In this document: piece by piece, positions 34,301 to 40,300 of the stretch
How the letters are laid out: every line of letters starts with the position of its first letter
Numbering within the stretch: position 1 is the stretch's first letter
Assembly (NCBI GenBank): GCA_027491255.1
Contig: JAIXWM010000105.1
Coordinates: forward strand, 1-42,065
Direction of reading: 5' to 3'
From: Rubrivivax sp.
Lineage (GTDB): Bacteria; Pseudomonadota; Gammaproteobacteria; Burkholderiales; Burkholderiaceae_C
DNA length: 42,065 bases
Position numbers and translations under genes: made by a program
Notes under the pieces: generated by a model
The model's database searches: none
Seen by the model: the letters and a program-made list of their open reading frames with translations, nothing else
Told to the model about the DNA's origin: nothing

Positions 34301-37300
34301 GGTCTTGCCGGACTGGACTGTCGAGCGAGACGTGGCCTGGATCAGCGCGCTGTCGGTCGCCGTGACCAGGACATCGCCGTCGGCGGCGATCTCGCCCTCG
34401 AGCAGGTCGGCCGTCGCGGTGGCCAGGACGGTGTTGGTCGCGATCACCGCATTGACCGCGAGATCGGAGCCCTTGCCGAAGGCGCTGCCGCCGCCGGACT
34501 TGACCGTGCTGTTGATGCGGGCCTGGATGGCAGCGGCTTCCTCCGCGTTGACCTGGACGTCGCCCCCGGCCGTGACGTCGACGCCGTGGATCACCGCGTC
34601 TACGCCTGCGCGTACGTCGTTGCGCGCGATCAGGCCGCCAAAGGCGGTCGAATCCGAGTCCGAGATGCTGGTGGCCAGTCCCGGGATGTAGTCTTTAGGA
34701 TCGAAATCCTTCAGCGCCTTCCAGCGGGCCCGGTCGGTGAAGTCCTCCAGCGCCAGATCGAAGGTCCCCGCAGTGCCCTGGAATGCGTAGATCTGGCCAC
34801 CGCTGCCTTGCACCTTGCGCCAGCGTGATGCGTCGCTCCAGACCTCGGCGGCCAGATCGACGGCCTTGCGCGTTTCTGCGCCGATGTATTCGAAGACGTC
34901 CCCCTCGACCGCGCCCAGACCGTCGAATTCGACCGTGACCCGCTGGCCGGTGCTCAAGGTGCCGACCGTGTCGTTGCTGCCGAGTGTGGCGCTGGCCACA
35001 CGAACCTGATCTCCCATCGAAAGTGTCCGCAAGCCGGACCGGTCGGTGTAGTCCAGGCCGCCGAGGCGCTTGGACATGAAGCCCGTGACCAGACTGAGGC
35101 CGCCGTCGCTGGCGCTCGTGGAAATCGCCGACAGCTTGACATCGGCACGGATCGAGGCCTGTTCGCGCGCATCGACGACCACATCACCCAGCGCCTGGGC
35201 CTGTCCGGGCGACGCCATACCCTCGGACGTGCGGATCGCGGCATCGGTCAACGCGCTGACCATGTTGCCCGTCACGACCGCACCCACTGCGAGCGAAGAA
35301 GCGCCGGTGACGGCCTGATCGCTCGACTCGGTCTCGTTGCTGACCAAGGCCCTGAGCACCGCGCTGTTGTTCGCCGTCACCCGCACGTCCCGCGCGGAGG
35401 TCACGTCCGAATCGGTGATGTAGGCCTCGACCCGGGCGGGGTTCTCGTCGCCGATGTCGGTGCCGATCAGGGCGTCGATGGTCTGGAACAGGATGTTCTG
35501 TGCAGCCCAGCCGATGCTGTTGAAGGCCAGCGTGGCGCTCACGCCTTCGTCGCCGGAGATGACGTTGGAAAGATTGCGCGCGTCGATGAAGGAGCGGTTG
35601 TCCGCGCTGACGACGATGTCACCCTCGGTGGTCAGCAGGGTGCTGCGCGCAGCTTGTGCGCTGGCCCTTGTCTGGACGATGTTGGAGGCGACGACCCCGT
35701 TGATGGCCAGCACGCTGCCGCTGCCGATCAGGCCATCGCCACCCTCAGCCACGGCCTCGCTGTCGTTGACCGCTCGCAAGGTCGACGTCTCGAGCGCCGA
35801 CACCGTCAGGGCGCCAGCGCGCGCCTCGGCATCGCTGAGTTGGGCGTCGGCGCCGGAGCGGACGTCGTTGCGAACCACCAGCATCCCCACGGCCATCGCT
35901 TCGGAGTTGCTGATATTGACTTCGGGAATCGGACCGCCGAGCGCCTTGCGGTCCCAGTAGCCGTCGTTTTCGTAGTTCTGGGTGGACAGATCGACCTGGC
36001 GGTCAGGGCCCATGTACCGGTACAAGCCGCCGGGCATTCCACCCGCGGCGTGGTTCTGAGCCAGCCGGACGATGTCGCCGAACTTCAGTACCTGCGCTCC
36101 GTCGGAGCTCTCGAACTTGAAACCCGTCTTGTCCGGTTGCGCGAGCGAGTTGTTCAGCACGCTCACGCCGGCGGTGTTCGAGGTCACGGACGAAGCGGTC
36201 AGCTTGATGTTGGCGAACACACCCGCGGCGTCGGTGGCGCGGATCACCAGGTCACCGCCGGCGTCGATATCGTGCGCCAGACCGGCAGGCCGCTGGTAGG
36301 TCGGGGTGTAGTCCACCCGGGCAACGGCATCGGCAGACACCATGTTGCTGGCCAGCACGGCCGACGCACCTGCGCCTGAGGCGCCATGCAATGCCGAGGC
36401 CGACGATTTGGCGGCGTTGCTCAGGGTGGCGTTCAGGGCAGCGGCGTTGATCGCCTCGACGGTCAGATCGCCGCCGGACAGCAGCACGGAGTCTGTGACG
36501 TGGGCACGTGCACCCGACGCCCGCTCATCGCCGATCCCGGTGCCCAGCAAGGCGTCCAGCGCCAGGAACAGGATGTTCTGAGAAGCCCACCCGAGCGTGT
36601 TGAACGCCAGCGACACACCCGTGGCGTTCTCGCCCGCCCGCGTGATACTGTTGAGTGTGGCGTCGATGCCGGCATCGTTGTCCGCGCGGACGGTCAGGTC
36701 TCCGCCGGTCTGCAATCGGCTCTGCGTCACCACCACAGCGGCATCGGCCAGCACGAGGTTGGTGACGATCATCGCGTTGACGGCCAGGTTCGATCCCTGG
36801 CCGAAGGCACTGCTGCCGGCCGACGAGACGATGCCCTCGGAACTGGACTTCAGGTCGGTTCGCGCCGTGGCTGCCACCACGAGATCGGCATCGACGGCGC
36901 TGCCCCCCACCACCTGGCTCCTCATCACCGTGGTCGTGGCGCCGCCACGCAGGTCGTTGAGGACGACCAGCCCACCGACCGCGGTCGAGCTCGAGTTGGT
37001 GAAATTCAGGTTCGGGATGGCCGACGTCGCGGTGTCGGCCGAGACGCGGACCCAGCGCGTGGTGTCGAGGAAGTCCTCGACCGGGAGGTCGGTCAGGTCC
37101 CCGCCGAAGGTAATCATCGGGTCAGCGGGCGTCGACACGGGGCCGACGAACTTGTAGACACCGCCCGCGACCCCTCCGGCTGTGTGACCGCTGGCCACGC
37201 GCACCAGGGTGCCGGACTGGATCGGCTGCTTGCCCGACTTCGTCGTGTAGTCGTAGCCATCGACCATCTGGCCGATCAGGCCGCCCAGGAGGCTGGAGCC

Positions 37301-40300
37301 CTGGCTGTTCGTGGTGCTGAATATCGCCTTCAGGTCGCTGCGGGCTTCGATCCCGGCGACCTCGTCGGCCACGATCGACACCTGCCGGTTGCTGTGCAGC
37401 GTGCTGTCCTGCACATCCGCGCCCGTCTGGCTTGCCAGGCGGTTCATCGCCAGCACCGCGCTGACGGCCTGGCCCGAGGGATTGAACAGCGCCGAGGTGG
37501 CCGAGCTTGCCTCGTTGCCCAGCGTCGCAGCAAGCTGCGCGGCCTGTGTCGCACGTATTTCGATGTCACCAGCCGCCTCGATCGTCGATCCGGACACGCG
37601 GGCTGTGACCGCGCTGTTCGTATCGATGTCGCCGATCTCGCTACCCGCCAGGGCATCGACCGCCATCGAGAGGAGGTCGCTCGCCGCCCAGCCGATGGTG
37701 TTGAACGCCAGCATCACCCCGGCGCCACTGGCCCCGGTCTCCATCATGCTCTTGTTCGTGGCCTTCAGCGTCGACGTGTTCTTCCCCTCCACCACCACGT
37801 CGCCGACCTCGGCCTTGACTGTGCTGCGCAGCAATTCCGCCGCGGCACCGCCGAGAACTTCGTTCACCGCGATCGTGCCGTTGACCGCCAGGCTCATGCC
37901 TGTGCCGAAGGCGCTGCCGCCGGAACTGCGGGTGTAGCTGTCGAGATCGGCACTCAGACGGGTGGAGGACACCGCCGTCACCGATACGCTGCCCGCACGC
38001 AGATCCGCCATGTCGCTGATCTCGGCCCTCGCACCGCTTTGCACCACATTGCGCACGACAACCCCGCCGACGGCGACCGAGTTGGACCCGCTGAGGTTGC
38101 CGAGCGCCGGAGCTGCCCGGGTCCTCAGGACCTCCTGCCACAGGTCCTGGTTGGAATAGCTCTCGGTCTTGGGCGTGAACGTGCCTCGCACCCCCATGTA
38201 GCGATAGATCCGGCCCGTGGCCGCACCGTCGACGACCTTGACCCGGTCACCGAAAACCACGGTGCGTGCCGTCCCGTCGCTGGTGTTGAACTTGGTCGGG
38301 GTGCGCTCTTCGAGCGTCTTCGGGAAGCTGTCCAGATAAGCGGGTTTGCTCAGGCCGAGCTCGGCCACCGTCACCCCGAGGGAGGCCGCCAGATCGTCCT
38401 TGAAGGCGGACCATGCGTCGGCATCGAAGACACGGCTCCCGTTGGCCGCCACACCCCCATTCACCTTCAGCAGGCTGACGCCTCCATCATCGGTCGTCGT
38501 GGAATCCGCCACGAGTCGTGTGTTCGACAGGATCACGGCTTCATCCCGTGCATCGACCACGAGATCACCGTCCACCTGTGCAGCCCCGGAGCCCGGGGTC
38601 TTCTGCAACAGCGCCCGCGACTGACCGTGCACCCGGTTGCTCGCCATCACCCCACTCGCAGCCATCCCGGCCGCGCCGATGACCGCCATCGAGGTCGATT
38701 CCGACAAGTTGCTGACGGTGGCGTTCACACTCAGCGCCTGCACTGCCTCGATGGTCATGTCGCCGCCGACCTGCAGCGTGGTGCCGGAGATCCTGGCCGT
38801 CACACCGGAGGTTTCGCCTGGTTGCCAGCTGTCGCCCGTCAGGGCGTCCAGCGCGGCCGACAGAAACCCGTCCAGGCGGGCGCCGATGGCATTGAAGGCC
38901 ACGGCTGCGCCGACCGCGCCGCCGCTGCCGCCGGTGTTCGTCGACCCGGCTTCCGTGCGGGCGTCGATCGCAGCCGCGTTGTGGGCCGTGACCTCGACAT
39001 CGCCCGAGGCGACGAGCTCACTGTCGACCACCTGGGCCACCAGGGCGCCGGTGACCTGGTTCAGGGCCATCACCCCGCCGAGCGTGAGCGACTTGCCTGG
39101 CAGCGCTGCGCCGAGGGTGCCGTTGTCACGCACGACCTGCGCGCTGGCGCGCGCCGAGATTTCCTGTTCATTGCGCGCATCGACGACGACGCCGCTGGCT
39201 TGGATGTCGCCTCGCAGGACCTCGGCCTGGACGCTGCGGTCGATCACATTGCTGGCCAGGGACTTGCCCAGCGACAGCCCGGCGGGGATGACCGCAAGGT
39301 CCAGGTCCAGGTCGGCGGCGCGCGCGCCGTAGCTGCCCTGGTCCAGCGCCTGGACGCGCAGGTCCGAGCCGGTGTATCGGCTGTCCTTCAGGCCGGCGTA
39401 GACATTGCCAGAGACCTCCTGCGTCACTGCTTTCGCCCGGCCGAGGTACTGGGCATCATGGCTGGCCATGAGGGTCAGTGCCTGCGCGTCGACCTGCGCT
39501 TGGGCCAGCGTCGCCTGGGTGCTGTCGCTGGCATCCAGCGCGTGCACGCCCATGAAGGACGACACGATCACCGATTCCACCGTGCCGCCGCTGTCGGCCC
39601 GCACCGCCACTGGTCCGGCTGACTGCCCCTGCAAGCCTGCCACGGTCACGGCGGTGGCTCGAGGATCGGACGATCCGAGCAGGGCCGTCGTCGTCTTGTC
39701 CAGCGCGATGCGACTGCGCAGCAGATCCAGCCCGGTGATGCCGGTGACCAGGCTGTCCTGGCTGAACATCGACACCGAAATGTCGGCTTCGTTGCCCGCC
39801 TCCACGACGAGGCTGTCAATCCCGCCCTCACGCGCGACCCCGCGACCTATGCCCAGCGCTGCGCCGGCACCGACCACGGCCTGCGCCGTCTGGGTCACGT
39901 CGACGACCGTCTGCCCGGTGGCCGAGAGCCCGGGCACGGCCGTGGCGCGGTAGGCCCCATCGGCCAGCGCCTTCAGCAGGAAGGCCGATGCGGTGACGGT
40001 CGCCGTCGGGGCCACGCGGGCCTGGGCGTCGAGCCTGGCGTCGAGCCCGAGGTCGAAGGTCGAGCGGCTTGCCACCGAAGCGTCGCCACCGGCACTGGCC
40101 TGGGCGACCAGGCGCCCGGTGGTGACGACGCTGCCGCCGATGAGCACACTCGCTGCCGCCGTCAGCGAGGCCGTGTCGGAGCCTGGGGCCGCCTGGCTGA
40201 AGTCGGCGGCCGTCAGAACGATCTCGGCCCGTGAATGGACTTCCGAGCCCGCGGGCAGATCGATCGTCTCGGCCAGGACCTCCAGCGCGGTGTCCCCCAG

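Noticed and set aside
15100..40190. Possible CRISPR array, because of regular spacing of similar DNA
   Set aside because: Periods are hundreds of bases, copies are diverged, and all lie in one coding frame. There are no short identical repeats with unique spacers.
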